Shown here: piece by piece, positions 15,727 through 24,197 of the stretch
Layout: each line of letters begins with the position of its first letter
Numbering within the stretch: the stretch's first letter is position 1
Assembly (NCBI GenBank): GCA_964502095.1
Contig: CAZCUF010000002.1
Coordinates: 248,001 to 312,000 of the forward strand
Source: JACPVF01 sp964502095
Lineage (GTDB): Bacteria; Chloroflexota; Anaerolineae; Anaerolineales; Villigracilaceae
Direction of reading: 5' to 3'
Length of the DNA stretch: 64,000 nucleotides
Notes under the pieces: model-generated
What the model saw: the letters and a program-made list of their open reading frames with translations, nothing else
What the model was told of the DNA's origin: nothing
Databases searched by the model: none
Made by a program: the position numbers and the translations under genes

Positions 15727-16887
15727 CCAAATCGGCAGTTTGATCTTGAACGTACTGCCGCGGCCCGGCGTGCTTTCCACATCCAGCGTGCCGCGGTGCT
15801 GTTGAATCACCTGGCGCGTGATCGCCAGCCCAAGCCCCAGCCCGCCGTACAATTCGTCGCCGCTTTTTTCGAGATGATAAAACCGATCGAAGATGCGCGG
15901 GCGCGTATTCGGCGAGATGCCGATGCCGTAATCTCTGACCGTTGTCAGCACCTGATCGCCCTGCGCGCTGAATTGGATTTCGACCACACTATCCTGCGGA
16001 CTGAATTTGATGGCGTTATCCACCAGCGCGGTCAGCGCGCGTTCCAGTGACCGGGAATCTCCGGCCACCTCGGGCAGGTTCCGGTCTTTCTGAACCTTGA
16101 GCTTGATTCGTTTTACTTCGGCTTTTTGCGCGTACGACGCGGCTACGCTCTCCGCCACCGCGCTCAAATCCACCGCCTTGAATTCGGGCAGGACGAGTTC
16201 GATCTCCTGCAAGAATAAAATATCGTTGACCAGCGCGACGATCTGATTGACATTGCGCGCCACGGTATGAATGGCGCCCTCGAGATTTTGCCCGGTGAGC
16301 AAACCCTTTTCTAAAATTTGCAAATAACCGTCGGCGGCCATCAACGGTGTGCGAAGTTCATGCGCCACAGTGGTCAGAAATTCGCGGCGCGTCAATTCCT
16401 GCTCGGCTAATTTCTGATATGCCTCCGCCAGTTCGGCGGCGCGCAGACGCACATCCTCGATTGCCAGTTCGTCGTTCTGCCGCAGGCGGCTGCTGATCTC
16501 GCGCACCATGGCCAGCGCTACGCTTGGGCTGTGTTCAAGAACTATGTCGAAGGCCGGTTTATCCAGTTCGAGCACGACCACATCGGTTTTGGCCGTGACT
16601 GTGGCGGCGCGCGGCGCGTTGTGGATCAGGGCCATTTCTCCGAAGAAATCGCCCGCGCTGAGCGTTTTCAACAAGCGCGCGTCGCTGTTATTGATGCTCT
16701 TGCTCACTTCCACATCACCTTCGAGCAGCATATAAAAAGTATGTTCCACCGCATTCTCGCGGCATAGAATAGCGCCCGCCGGGTACGATTGTACGCGGCT
16801 GCGCGCGATCAATTCTTCGATCTCGTCAGCTTGAATGCCGGGGAAGGCGCGTGGAATGATTTTACCGGGGGCGCGTCTGGAAGTCAT
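15715..16887 (-). CDS. Histidine kinase with N-terminal cyclic-nucleotide-binding domain
   Basis: A 390-aa soluble kinase. Residues about 15-130 are a cNMP-binding domain (YPAGAILCRE, FFGEMALIHNAPRAATVTA, the phosphate-binding cassette with Arg93). A linker helix leads to HisKA with phospho-acceptor H176 in VAHELRTPL, then HATPase_c with N-box ALVDNAIKFS, G1 DYGIGIS and G2 YGGLGLGLAI. There is no membrane helix, PAS or receiver domain, and no response regulator gene adjacent. Cyclic AMP or GMP binding probably sets kinase activity; a class III cyclase is encoded about 40 kb away at 56,508-57,131. The output partner is unknown. Confidence 0.9.
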   Translation of the reverse strand: MTSRRAPGKIIPRAFPGIQADEIEELIARSRVQSYPAGAILCRENAVEHTFYMLLEGDVEVSKSINNSDARLLKTLSAGDFFGEMALIHNAPRAATVTAKTDVVVLELDKPAFDIVLEHSPSVALAMVREISSRLRQNDELAIEDVRLRAAELAEAYQKLAEQELTRREFLTTVAHELRTPLMAADGYLQILEKGLLTGQNLEGAIHTVARNVNQIVALVNDILFLQEIELVLPEFKAVDLSAVAESVAASYAQKAEVKRIKLKVQKDRNLPEVAGDSRSLERALTALVDNAIKFSPQDSVVEIQFSAQGDQVLTTVRDYGIGISPNTRPRIFDRFYHLEKSGDELYGGLGLGLAITRQVIQQHRGTLDVESTPGRGSTFKIKLPIWKKK

Positions 16888-16958
16888 AATGATCTCAAAA
16901 GAATTTTATCACCTGCTAATTTGATGGAAGTTCACCCATTCGGGCTAGAAGTTTGAGC

Positions 16959-17447
16959 TTACGCGATCTTATATCCGAATTTGCGTAAAAGGTCTTTGCG
17001 CCATATTTGATCGTCCGGCCCTTCCACGCCTTTGGGCGCGAAGCCGTCCACCACGCCGAGGACGCCGCGTCCCTGTTCGGTTACGGCAACCAGCACTTCG
17101 GTCGGGTTGGCTGTGGCGCAAAACACATGCGCCACTTCCGGCACGGCTTTGACCGCGTTCAGCACGTTGATCGGGAAGAATCCCTCCGCCAGAAAAATAA
17201 TGAACGAGTGTCCCGCGCCGATGGCCTGTGCGTTTTTTCTGGCCAATTCGAGCATGGCTTCGTCTGTGCCGCTCCAGCGCACGAGGCATTTACCCGAAGC
17301 CTCGCAAAATGCCAGCCCAAACTTGATGCCCGGAACCGCGCCGGCCAGCGCCTCATGCAAGTCTTCCACGGTTTTGATGAAATGCGACTGCCCCAGAATA
17401 AAATTGACCGCTTCCGGTTTTTCGATTTTGACGGTTTGAATTTCCAT
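16959..17447 (-). CDS. Adenosine-specific kinase family protein (COG1839)
   Basis: A 162-aa protein of the small family typified by an archaeal adenosine-specific kinase structure. It opens MEIQTVKIEKPEAVNFILGQ and carries the conserved GIKFGLAFCEASGKCLVRWSG, the glycine-rich GAGHSFIIFL and FCATANP motifs. The family is mostly archaeal and sporadic in bacteria; the enzymatic role in most species is inferred only. The ATG at 17447 has AAAGGATT with a good spacer; the longer frame to 17492 lacks this. It stands alone, divergent from the phosphoesterase gene. Confidence 0.85.
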   Translation of the reverse strand: MEIQTVKIEKPEAVNFILGQSHFIKTVEDLHEALAGAVPGIKFGLAFCEASGKCLVRWSGTDEAMLELARKNAQAIGAGHSFIIFLAEGFFPINVLNAVKAVPEVAHVFCATANPTEVLVAVTEQGRGVLGVVDGFAPKGVEGPDDQIWRKDLLRKFGYKIA

Positions 17448-17524
17448 GCCAATCCTTTCAATTGCAGATTGTTTCGATCTATGATACAACAAAAGCCGGT
17501 TTGAAAAAAGACTTCGAGGTGTTT

Positions 17525-18514
17525 ATGCCCCGCTTTCGGAAAAGATTTGCATTACTGCTTTTGGTGATCGTCTTGAGTTGTGCGCCGGTGGTTGCAACGG
17601 TTACGCCCACCGCGTCTCCCCCGCCGACATTTGCCCTGCCGACCTCCACGGTCACTCCCACGGATACGCCCGCGCCCTCGGCCACGCCCCAGCCGCTCGT
17701 GCCCAACTTTACGCGCATCGTGATGGTCGTCTTCGAGAACAAGGAATTCGGCACGATCATCGGCAGTCCGAAAGCGCCCTACTACAATATACTTGCAGAC
17801 GCGTACACTTTGCTAACGCAATTCTACGCGGTGGTGCATCCCAGCCTGCCGAACTATTTGGCTATGATGGGCGGGGATACGTTTGGAGTTAAATCCGATT
17901 GCGAAGATTGTTTCATCAACGCGCCCAGCCTGCCGGACCAGATCGAAGCCAGCGGCCGCACGTGGCGAACCTATCAGGAGAGTATGCCGTCGCCCTGTTT
18001 CATCGGCAGTACACTGCTCTATGTCCAGAAGCATAATCCGTTCATTTACTTCGACCCGATTCGGTTGAATGCCGACCGCTGTGAACAACACATCGTCCCG
18101 CTGACTCAACTGGACGCGGATATCGAGTCCAAGTCACTGCCGAATTTCATCTTCGTCACGCCTAACCTGTGCAACGACGCGCACGATTGCGGTATTGATG
18201 TTTCCGATCAATGGCTGTTCAACTTCACCCATAAGATCGTCCCAGCTTTGGACGCCACCGGCGAATCCTATTTACTGGTCATTACCTGGGATGAAGGGCA
18301 GGGGAAGCATAGCTGTTGCGGCCTGCCCGAGGAAAACGCCGGCGGGCGCATCCCTGTAGTATTGATTTCGCCGCAGGTCAAAACAGGTTTCAAAGATGAA
18401 ACGCAGTACACGCATTATTCGCTTTTGAAAACGATCGAGGAAGCCTGGGGCTTGTCCTATCTCGGCCACGCGGCAGACGACCAGAATGTGCTCATCACCG
18501 CGCCGTGGAAATAG
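17525..18514 (+). CDS. Secreted phosphoesterase lipoprotein (PF04185-type)
   Basis: A 329-aa protein with a signal sequence and lipobox (VLSCAP), then a Thr/Pro-rich linker (about residues 28-60, repeated TPT, TPTD, PAPSATP) and a phosphoesterase domain. Domain marks are IVMVVFENKEFGTIIG at its start, VHPSLPNYLAMMGG, and the metal-binding LLVITWDEGQG with HSCCG near the end. This family includes acid phosphatases and phospholipase C enzymes; the short 265-residue domain fits the acid-phosphatase-like side. GAGGTG stands 3 nt before the ATG at 17525. It would act outside the membrane, perhaps to free phosphate. Confidence 0.85.
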   Translation: MPRFRKRFALLLLVIVLSCAPVVATVTPTASPPPTFALPTSTVTPTDTPAPSATPQPLVPNFTRIVMVVFENKEFGTIIGSPKAPYYNILADAYTLLTQFYAVVHPSLPNYLAMMGGDTFGVKSDCEDCFINAPSLPDQIEASGRTWRTYQESMPSPCFIGSTLLYVQKHNPFIYFDPIRLNADRCEQHIVPLTQLDADIESKSLPNFIFVTPNLCNDAHDCGIDVSDQWLFNFTHKIVPALDATGESYLLVITWDEGQGKHSCCGLPEENAGGRIPVVLISPQVKTGFKDETQYTHYSLLKTIEEAWGLSYLGHAADDQNVLITAPWK

Positions 18515-18535
18515 CAAGCGCGACGAAAACAGCCA

Positions 18536-18566
18536 TGTAAAAATGAAGCGGCCTATGAGCCGCTTC
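18536..18566 (-). terminator. Terminator at 3' end of rsmD
   Basis: An 8-bp stem GAAGCGGC/GCCGCTTC (18545-18552 with 18559-18566) is followed, on the minus strand, by ATTTTTAC. The loop holds the end of rsmD, including its stop codon. Confidence 0.6.
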
Positions 18567-19116
18567 TTCGTTCATAAAACACCAGCAGGGTATTGCCGTA
18601 TTTGCGCTGGTCGAATTCCTCGAGATTTTGCAGGTCAAGCAGTTGATATTCTCTAGGCGCGATCTGCGTTACCACCCAGGAGGCCTCACTCAGCCAGCTG
18701 ATGTTCGCATCCAGTTCCAGCAATGCGTGCGACCATAACTCGCGGTATTGCGGAGGCGCGATATAAACGTAATCGAAAGCGCGGTCGGGTTGGGACGCCA
18801 ATAACGCGAACGCGTCGCCGCGGCGGATTTCGGCGTGCTCGGAAAATCGGCAATGTTCCAGATTCCAGCGGATGGTTTCGATGGCAAGCCGTTCGCGTTC
18901 GCTGAAACGGACAAATGCCGCGCCGCGGCTCAATGCCTCTATACCCACCGCGCCCGTGCCGCCGAACAAATCCCACCAATTCGAATCAATCACATCGCCG
19001 GATAGGATGTTGAACAAAGCCTCCTTCACGCGGTCGGTGATGGGACGCGTCGTATCGCCGGGCACTGCTTTTAGTTTGCGCCCTCCTGCTTCGCCTGAGA
19101 TCACCCGCAGGCTCAT
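18553..19116 (-). CDS. rsmD: 16S rRNA (guanine-N2-)-methyltransferase RsmD
   Basis: A 187-aa SAM-dependent enzyme that methylates G966 of 16S rRNA. It begins with the hallmark LRVISGEAGGRKLK and TRPITDRVKEALFNIL; the SAM site is DLFGGTGAVGIEALSRGA. The catalytic motif usually written D/N-PPY appears as IAPPQY, a modest change. Length is normal. It is the third gene of a minus-strand row (glycosyltransferase, UroD-family, rsmD), its start overlapping the UroD-family stop by 4 nt. Confidence 0.9.
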   Translation of the reverse strand: MSLRVISGEAGGRKLKAVPGDTTRPITDRVKEALFNILSGDVIDSNWWDLFGGTGAVGIEALSRGAAFVRFSERERLAIETIRWNLEHCRFSEHAEIRRGDAFALLASQPDRAFDYVYIAPPQYRELWSHALLELDANISWLSEASWVVTQIAPREYQLLDLQNLEEFDQRKYGNTLLVFYERRSGS

Positions 19117-20093
19117 ACTTCGACGCTCTTTCTGGCCGCCATCAAATTTCCATGCGAGGCGATGACGGGCACGACACAGCCGGTGCTAAGGATAAACCTT
19201 CGACCTTTCGTCTGTGCGAGCGCGTCTGCCGCCTCCTCCCGGACTTTGAGTTGGTCCTCGTAAACCAGCGTATCCTGTCTCAGGCCGCCGCACACCGCGC
19301 CCTCGAATTTTCTCTGCGCTTCGGCCAGAGACGGACTGCCCTCGCGGTCGTGCCAGTTGACGATTTGAAATGGAAACTCAGAGACGAGATCGAAGTAAAC
19401 GTTATGTCCGTGCAGATGAAGCATATTGCACCACAAGCCACGGCTCGGTTCCAGCACGCGCCGATCGAACGGCACGCCGAACGCCATGTATTCGTCGAGG
19501 CTGAGCAGATCGGCCTGTGCGTGTTGAACGGCATAAAAGACGCCGTCAATGCCGGTTGCGAGCGCGGCTTCTACAAAGCGGCGGGTTGTTTCCGCGACGA
19601 CCTCAAGCCCGCGCTGCACGGCTTCGGGGTAGAGTCGCATATGCGCGAGGAGAGTCTGCCCGCCGGCCAGGTTTTTAGCCTGCGCCAATGGGCTAAAGAT
19701 GGTTTGCAGTACGGGAACGTCCGGGCCGAGTTCGGCGCGGATATAACGGAGACAGGTTAATTGGTCCGCAAGATGCGGCGCAGATGGATCGAGCGCGCGC
19801 AAATGTTCCCAATCCTGCGGTGTATGGACAACGTGTTTGGTATAACTGCGCGTTCCTTCTGTGTGTCCACGCCATTCATCCTCCACGCCCCAATCCTTGA
19901 GACAGAACGAGGAGGCGGGCGTAACTTTGACCAGGTCGAAATCGTAGGTGCGCTGAAAATTTAGCGCGGCCGCGGCCAACGTTTGCGGATTTTGATCGTC
20001 CACTGGAAAATGACGCCAAAGCGCGGCCGGCGCGCGGTCGGTTTGTTCGCCGCGCAGGCAGGATTGCATACGTTCCCGATGTGAAATGTTCAT
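19113..20093 (-). CDS. Uroporphyrinogen decarboxylase family protein
   Basis: A 326-aa protein with the UroD barrel, from RERMQSCLRGEQTDRAPAALWRHFP at the start to LRYIRAELGPDVPVLQTIFSPLAQA, MLHLHGHNVYFDL and RFILSTGCVVPVIASHGNL at the end. It lacks the classic HemE N-terminal PVWxMRQAGR motif, so it is not the heme enzyme. Such relatives are often corrinoid-dependent methyltransferase subunits (MtaA/MtbA/CmuA type), but the zinc-site residues cannot be assigned with certainty. It overlaps both the preceding glycosyltransferase gene and rsmD by 4 nt. The catalytic role is unknown. Confidence 0.8.
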   Translation of the reverse strand: MNISHRERMQSCLRGEQTDRAPAALWRHFPVDDQNPQTLAAAALNFQRTYDFDLVKVTPASSFCLKDWGVEDEWRGHTEGTRSYTKHVVHTPQDWEHLRALDPSAPHLADQLTCLRYIRAELGPDVPVLQTIFSPLAQAKNLAGGQTLLAHMRLYPEAVQRGLEVVAETTRRFVEAALATGIDGVFYAVQHAQADLLSLDEYMAFGVPFDRRVLEPSRGLWCNMLHLHGHNVYFDLVSEFPFQIVNWHDREGSPSLAEAQRKFEGAVCGGLRQDTLVYEDQLKVREEAADALAQTKGRRFILSTGCVVPVIASHGNLMAARKSVEV

Positions 20094-21679
20094 TTCGAAA
20101 TTTTATCCACGACACAGAATACCGCGTGATCGCGTTCGATGACGATCAATTGCCTGTTGTTTCGATATCTTTGAATGCCCGGGTTAGCGCGCGAGTTGGT
20201 CAGGAAGTAATCGCCGTGAACAGGGCCGTTCGACCGGGAGCTTCCATCGATCACCTTGATCCGCGTGTCCGCGTAATATGCGGCGATGTAACCCTCGCGC
20301 CGCACAAAGACTTTCGGTTTTTTGTATGCGAAAGCATTGAGCGCTTGCATGGCATCCTTATAGCAGGTTTCCCAATAATCGGTTTCGAAGCTGTAAGCGG
20401 CCTGCCCTGTGCCGCCGACAAATTGATTGTAATAGGTATATTGATAGGGATGAAGTTGCACGTCCGCGATCAAGGCCGGCGCGAGCAGGGCTGTGATTAC
20501 AAGCGCCCTGATCCAGATCGGCTTTACCCAGTCGAAGAGCGCTTCCAGCGCCAGGCCGCCCAGCACGAATAGCGGCGGGACGATAAACATGAAATGCCGA
20601 AAGCCGTCGTACATCGGCGGACGTTTCCAAAGCACATAACCCATTGGGATTACGAACCACAGCAGAACTGTGGAGAGGCTCTTCCAGTTGATTTTCTTTT
20701 TCAGGCTGTAAACGATCCCCGCCAGCGCGCCGAAGAAGGCCAGCGGCCAAACAGGTTCGGTCAATGTGAAGAGCAGAAGGCTGGGCAGGTAGCGAATTGG
20801 AAGATTATCCGCCCGATATAACTGGCCGTAAAACAGCACGCGTAGTTCGGTGGGGTTATCGGACATAAAGTTCATCGTGCCGATGAAGTTCTTGATCGGC
20901 GACTCCCACAAATAAGGCCAGGTAATAAACATGACCAGAATGGCGATCAGGCCATAAGGGATGAACCACCAGATTTTCGCGGGGCGCTTCAACAACAGGA
21001 AATAAAAAACAACCAGGACAGCCGCCATCGGCCCAAGTACGCGAATGCTGGTCGTCAGGCCGAGGACGATGGCAGGCAGAAGGATGGCTTTGAGGGTTTG
21101 AACCGGTTTCTCGTCCGGGAGAGGGGCGGCAAGATGATCTGCCATCCGAAAGCCGAGTTCCAGTGAGATCAAAAAGAAAACCAGAAAAGGCGGATCTTTC
21201 GGATTGATAAAGGCGTGCTCCCACATCACGGGTTGTGTGGAGAAAAAGGCGGTTGCAAAGAAAGCCGCCCACGGTTTCATCCAGCGCCGGCAAAGTACGT
21301 AGAAAAAATATACGCCTACTTGAAAGGCGAGGAAGTTGAGCAAATGCCAGGCCGAGGCCTGATCCAGGCCGAACGCCTGCAGAAGATGCGCCGGTTCGCG
21401 CGCGATCAGCAAATAAGCCGGGCCGCGGTTGGCGTGATCCCACGCGCTGGGACCGAAGGCCTGATTGATATCGAAATGTCCGCTGAACCATTGCCAGGGT
21501 GAATAGGCGTAGCCAATGGCGTCTGCGTAGCCGTAGAAAAGCGGTTCATCGAGCGAGAAGCCGTAATCCCGGAAGACGAATAGCCCGACTGAGATGTTGA
21601 CGATAATCAGTAAAACAACAGGCCAGTTCCTGATTTTTTGAAAGAAGGACGAGTTAATCATATCGAATAGCCTGTCCAT
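20090..21679 (-). CDS. Membrane glycosyltransferase, GT39-like
   Basis: A 529-aa polytopic protein. After the first helix the loop FRDYGFSLDEPLFYGYAD carries the acidic pair of GT39/PMT enzymes; STQPVMWEHAFINPKDPPFLVFF and a conserved KRPPMYDGFRHFMFIVPPLF follow in later loops, and the C-terminus is a small globular extracytoplasmic region. It is expected to use a polyprenyl-phosphate sugar. It is first in a tightly coupled row with the UroD-family gene and rsmD. The ATG at 21679 touches the -10 box shared with the divergent algI gene, so the in-frame ATG at 21661 may be the true start. The acceptor is unknown; the adjacent acetylation pair suggests surface polysaccharide. Confidence 0.83.
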   Translation of the reverse strand: MDRLFDMINSSFFQKIRNWPVVLLIIVNISVGLFVFRDYGFSLDEPLFYGYADAIGYAYSPWQWFSGHFDINQAFGPSAWDHANRGPAYLLIAREPAHLLQAFGLDQASAWHLLNFLAFQVGVYFFYVLCRRWMKPWAAFFATAFFSTQPVMWEHAFINPKDPPFLVFFLISLELGFRMADHLAAPLPDEKPVQTLKAILLPAIVLGLTTSIRVLGPMAAVLVVFYFLLLKRPAKIWWFIPYGLIAILVMFITWPYLWESPIKNFIGTMNFMSDNPTELRVLFYGQLYRADNLPIRYLPSLLLFTLTEPVWPLAFFGALAGIVYSLKKKINWKSLSTVLLWFVIPMGYVLWKRPPMYDGFRHFMFIVPPLFVLGGLALEALFDWVKPIWIRALVITALLAPALIADVQLHPYQYTYYNQFVGGTGQAAYSFETDYWETCYKDAMQALNAFAYKKPKVFVRREGYIAAYYADTRIKVIDGSSRSNGPVHGDYFLTNSRANPGIQRYRNNRQLIVIERDHAVFCVVDKISK

Positions 21680-21685
21680 TATAAT
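21678..21685. promoter_or_regulatory. Palindromic -10 element shared by divergent genes
   Basis: ATTATAAT (21678-21685) reads as TATAAT on both strands. The plus-strand reading serves algI (start 21703), the minus-strand reading the glycosyltransferase gene. -35 matches are weak on both sides. Confidence 0.45.
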
Positions 21686-21702
21686 AGTTCTTTGAGCGCA
21701 CC

Positions 21703-23145
21703 ATGAATTTCAATACGCCGCTGTTCTTATTCCTGTTCCTCCCGTTTTTTCTGATCGTTTACTTCTTTGCACAGCCTCGCTGGCGGCCTGCTGTGGGAGT
21801 ATTGGCCAGCCTGATATTCTATTCCTGGGGGCAGGCGGCCTACATTCCGTTGATGATCGCCGTCATCCTGTTCAATTATTGGCTCGGTTTGCGACTCGGC
21901 CGGAATAAAACAAAATCGCTTTTTTACATCGGGCTGGCCGCGAACCTCGGTCTTTTGATTTTTCTAAAACTGCTTACCACGTACGGCCTGGCGATCTTCT
22001 TCGGTTTGGCGCCGCATTTGCCGCAGAGTTTAAACGCCTGGCTGTTGTCGCTCGCGTTTCCGCTTGGGCTTTCCTATATCAGCTTTCAGGTTATCTCCTA
22101 TTTGATCGATGTTCAAAAAGGGATCGTCCAGCCGGAGAAGAAATTCATTTCGTTCGCATTTTATGTACTTCTCTTTCCTAAAATCCTGGTCGGGCCAATT
22201 GTCCGTTATCGGACGTTGGCCGATCAACTGACCGCGCCGTCCATTTCCTCGCCGCAAATCGCGGCTGGGATTCGGCGCTTCATCCTCGGTTTTGCCAAGA
22301 AGCTTCTCATTGCAGATGTGCTGGCGAAAGTGGTAAACGCCGTTTTCGGTTTACCGATTTCTCACGCCACTCCCGGCCTGGCCTGGCTGGCGCTGATCTC
22401 CTACGCCCTGCAAATTTATTTCGACTTTTCCGGTTACACGGATATGGCCCTGGGCCTGGCTTCGATGATGGGTTTGAATTTCATCGAGAACTTCAACTAC
22501 CCATACATTTCCCAATCGGTCGGCGACTTTTGGCGGCGCTGGCATATCTCGCTTTCCACCTGGTTCCGCGACTATGTTTTTTATCCGCTCGAACGCAGGC
22601 GGATTCGATTCGTCGGCCAGCCGCTGAATATCCTGATCGTCTTTTTACTGACGGGACTATGGCATGGCGTGACGCCGACATTCGTGATCTGGGGCCTGTT
22701 GCATGGGATTTTTCTCGCGCTCGAGAGTCTCTTTCTTGGGCGCTGGCTGCGTGGAACCTTACAGCCACTGTGTCATCTTTACGCGCTGGCCGCCATCCTG
22801 TTCACGTGGCTGATCTTCCGCGCGCCGGATCTGCCTTATGCGCTGGCTTTCATGCGCCGCCTCGCGGGCGATGCCAGCGGCTACGTTCCGCTCTCTTTCA
22901 CGCAGACCGCGCCGCTTCCGTTCCTTGAGCCCTCCTTCTGGCTGGCCTTCGGATTCGGGATTCTCTTTTCACTGCCGATATTCCCTCTGCTGGAAAAGTT
23001 CATGGAAAGAATCGCCGGGAAGAGTCCGGCAATCCGTTTGCCGCTCACCGCCATCGGCGATTTATTTCTGTTGGCGTTGTTCATCCTTTCAGTCGGCATG
23101 ATGACCGCCAGCAAGTTCCTGCCCGGTATTTATGGAAGTTTTTAG
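21703..23145 (+). CDS. MBOAT-family O-acyltransferase (AlgI-like)
   Basis: A 480-aa membrane protein of the MBOAT family that moves acetyl groups across the membrane for polysaccharide acetylation. FNTPLFLFLFLPFFLIVYF is the typical opening, LGLSYISFQVISYLID the central motif, and the essential histidines are H281 in DFWRRWHISLSTWFRDY and H321 in TGLWHGVTPTF. Length equals AlgI/DltB/PatA relatives. It abuts the AlgJ-like gene with no gap, so the two act as a unit: this protein hands the acetyl group to the partner. A TATAAT lies at 21680-21685. The polysaccharide target is inferred from neighbours only. Confidence 0.9.
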   Translation: MNFNTPLFLFLFLPFFLIVYFFAQPRWRPAVGVLASLIFYSWGQAAYIPLMIAVILFNYWLGLRLGRNKTKSLFYIGLAANLGLLIFLKLLTTYGLAIFFGLAPHLPQSLNAWLLSLAFPLGLSYISFQVISYLIDVQKGIVQPEKKFISFAFYVLLFPKILVGPIVRYRTLADQLTAPSISSPQIAAGIRRFILGFAKKLLIADVLAKVVNAVFGLPISHATPGLAWLALISYALQIYFDFSGYTDMALGLASMMGLNFIENFNYPYISQSVGDFWRRWHISLSTWFRDYVFYPLERRRIRFVGQPLNILIVFLLTGLWHGVTPTFVIWGLLHGIFLALESLFLGRWLRGTLQPLCHLYALAAILFTWLIFRAPDLPYALAFMRRLAGDASGYVPLSFTQTAPLPFLEPSFWLAFGFGILFSLPIFPLLEKFMERIAGKSPAIRLPLTAIGDLFLLALFILSVGMMTASKFLPGIYGSF

Positions 23146-24168
23146 ATGATTAAGAATCGCCTTTATTCTTTGATTTTTATCGCAATTTTTATTGGATTGC
23201 TGTTCGTTCCGCTCCGGACTCTTTCCCTCGACCCGGACACGATCGACGACTCGTTCTACATGCGCGGCCGCCTCATTGCCTGGACCCAGAACCTGCGCGT
23301 GCTAATCGGCGACCGCGTCTTCCCGAAAGTGATCGTCGGGAGCAACGGCTGGCTGGTGTACACCGCGGAAAACGACATCGAGGATTACCAAAAAGCCGAT
23401 CCCTTTACCGAACAGCAGATGGCCCGCATTCAGCAAAGCCTGGATGCGCTTTCAGCGAAGTACGCCGCGCGCGGTATCGCCTTGTTGGTGGTAGTGCCGC
23501 CCAATAAGAATTCGATCTACCCCGAGAGAGTCCCGCCGCAGGTTCCCATTATCGGAAAAGTTTCCAAGCTCGATCAATTGATCGATTATTTGCATCAGCA
23601 CGGCCAAACGCAGATCCTTGACTTGCGCCCGGCACTGCTGGCGGCAAAAAGTGAACGTGAGATTTATTACGCAACAGACACTCATTGGAATGACTACGGA
23701 GCGTTTATTGCCTACCAGCAGGTGATGAACGTCCTGCAGAAGACGCACCCGAATCTGGTCCCGCGTCCGCAATCGGATTTTAAAGTTGTGAAACGTGCCC
23801 CCGATTTTATGGATTTGTCGGTCAATATCGGCACGACTTTGTTTCCCGAATCGAAGATTCAATTTGTGCCGCTCTTCGACACGCATACTTCATATAAGAA
23901 CATCACCGTCGGCGGGCGAAAGATCATGTTTTCCTACAATCCCAATTCCAGCCTGCCGAAAGTGATCATCTATCATGATTCGTTTTTCTTCCGCGTAATT
24001 CCGCTGTTGGGTGAACATTTTAGCAGCGGAATTTATATTCAGAATTACCTTGGCGGCGGCTTATGGAGTCTTTCGTGGGTGGATGAACAGAAGCCCGATG
24101 TGGTGATTATTGAGTTCTCTGAACGTTACCTGCAAGACCTGCCCTTGTTGATTGCCCCCGAAAAATAA
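23146..24168 (+). CDS. AlgJ/AlgX-like SGNH O-acetyltransferase
   Basis: A 340-aa protein anchored by an N-terminal helix (about residues 6-23), otherwise extracytoplasmic. It shows the alginate acetylation triad: D178 and H180 in ATDTHWNDYGAF and nucleophile S279 in YHDSFFFR. GSNGWLVYTAENDIEDYQ near residue 66 is the conserved strand of the AlgJ/AlgX fold. It should receive acetyl from the AlgI-like protein and place it on sugar hydroxyls. Its ATG directly follows the algI stop codon. A strong hairpin terminator begins at its own stop. No carbohydrate-binding domain is seen, which fits AlgJ rather than AlgX. Confidence 0.85.
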   Translation: MIKNRLYSLIFIAIFIGLLFVPLRTLSLDPDTIDDSFYMRGRLIAWTQNLRVLIGDRVFPKVIVGSNGWLVYTAENDIEDYQKADPFTEQQMARIQQSLDALSAKYAARGIALLVVVPPNKNSIYPERVPPQVPIIGKVSKLDQLIDYLHQHGQTQILDLRPALLAAKSEREIYYATDTHWNDYGAFIAYQQVMNVLQKTHPNLVPRPQSDFKVVKRAPDFMDLSVNIGTTLFPESKIQFVPLFDTHTSYKNITVGGRKIMFSYNPNSSLPKVIIYHDSFFFRVIPLLGEHFSSGIYIQNYLGGGLWSLSWVDEQKPDVVIIEFSERYLQDLPLLIAPEK

Positions 24169-24197
24169 CGGACAAGGGATTTCCCTGTCCGTTTTAC
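24167..24197. terminator. Bidirectional terminator
   Basis: The stem AACGGACAAGGGA/TCCCTGTCCGTT with a one-base bulge (24167-24193) has TTTTACTT after it on the plus strand and TTATTTTTC on the minus strand. It ends the algI-algJ unit and the facing thioesterase row. Confidence 0.75.

Noticed and set aside
19113..20093. HemE (uroporphyrinogen III decarboxylase) proper
   Set aside because: The diagnostic N-terminal PVWxMRQAGR motif is absent and no other heme gene is nearby; kept as family member only.
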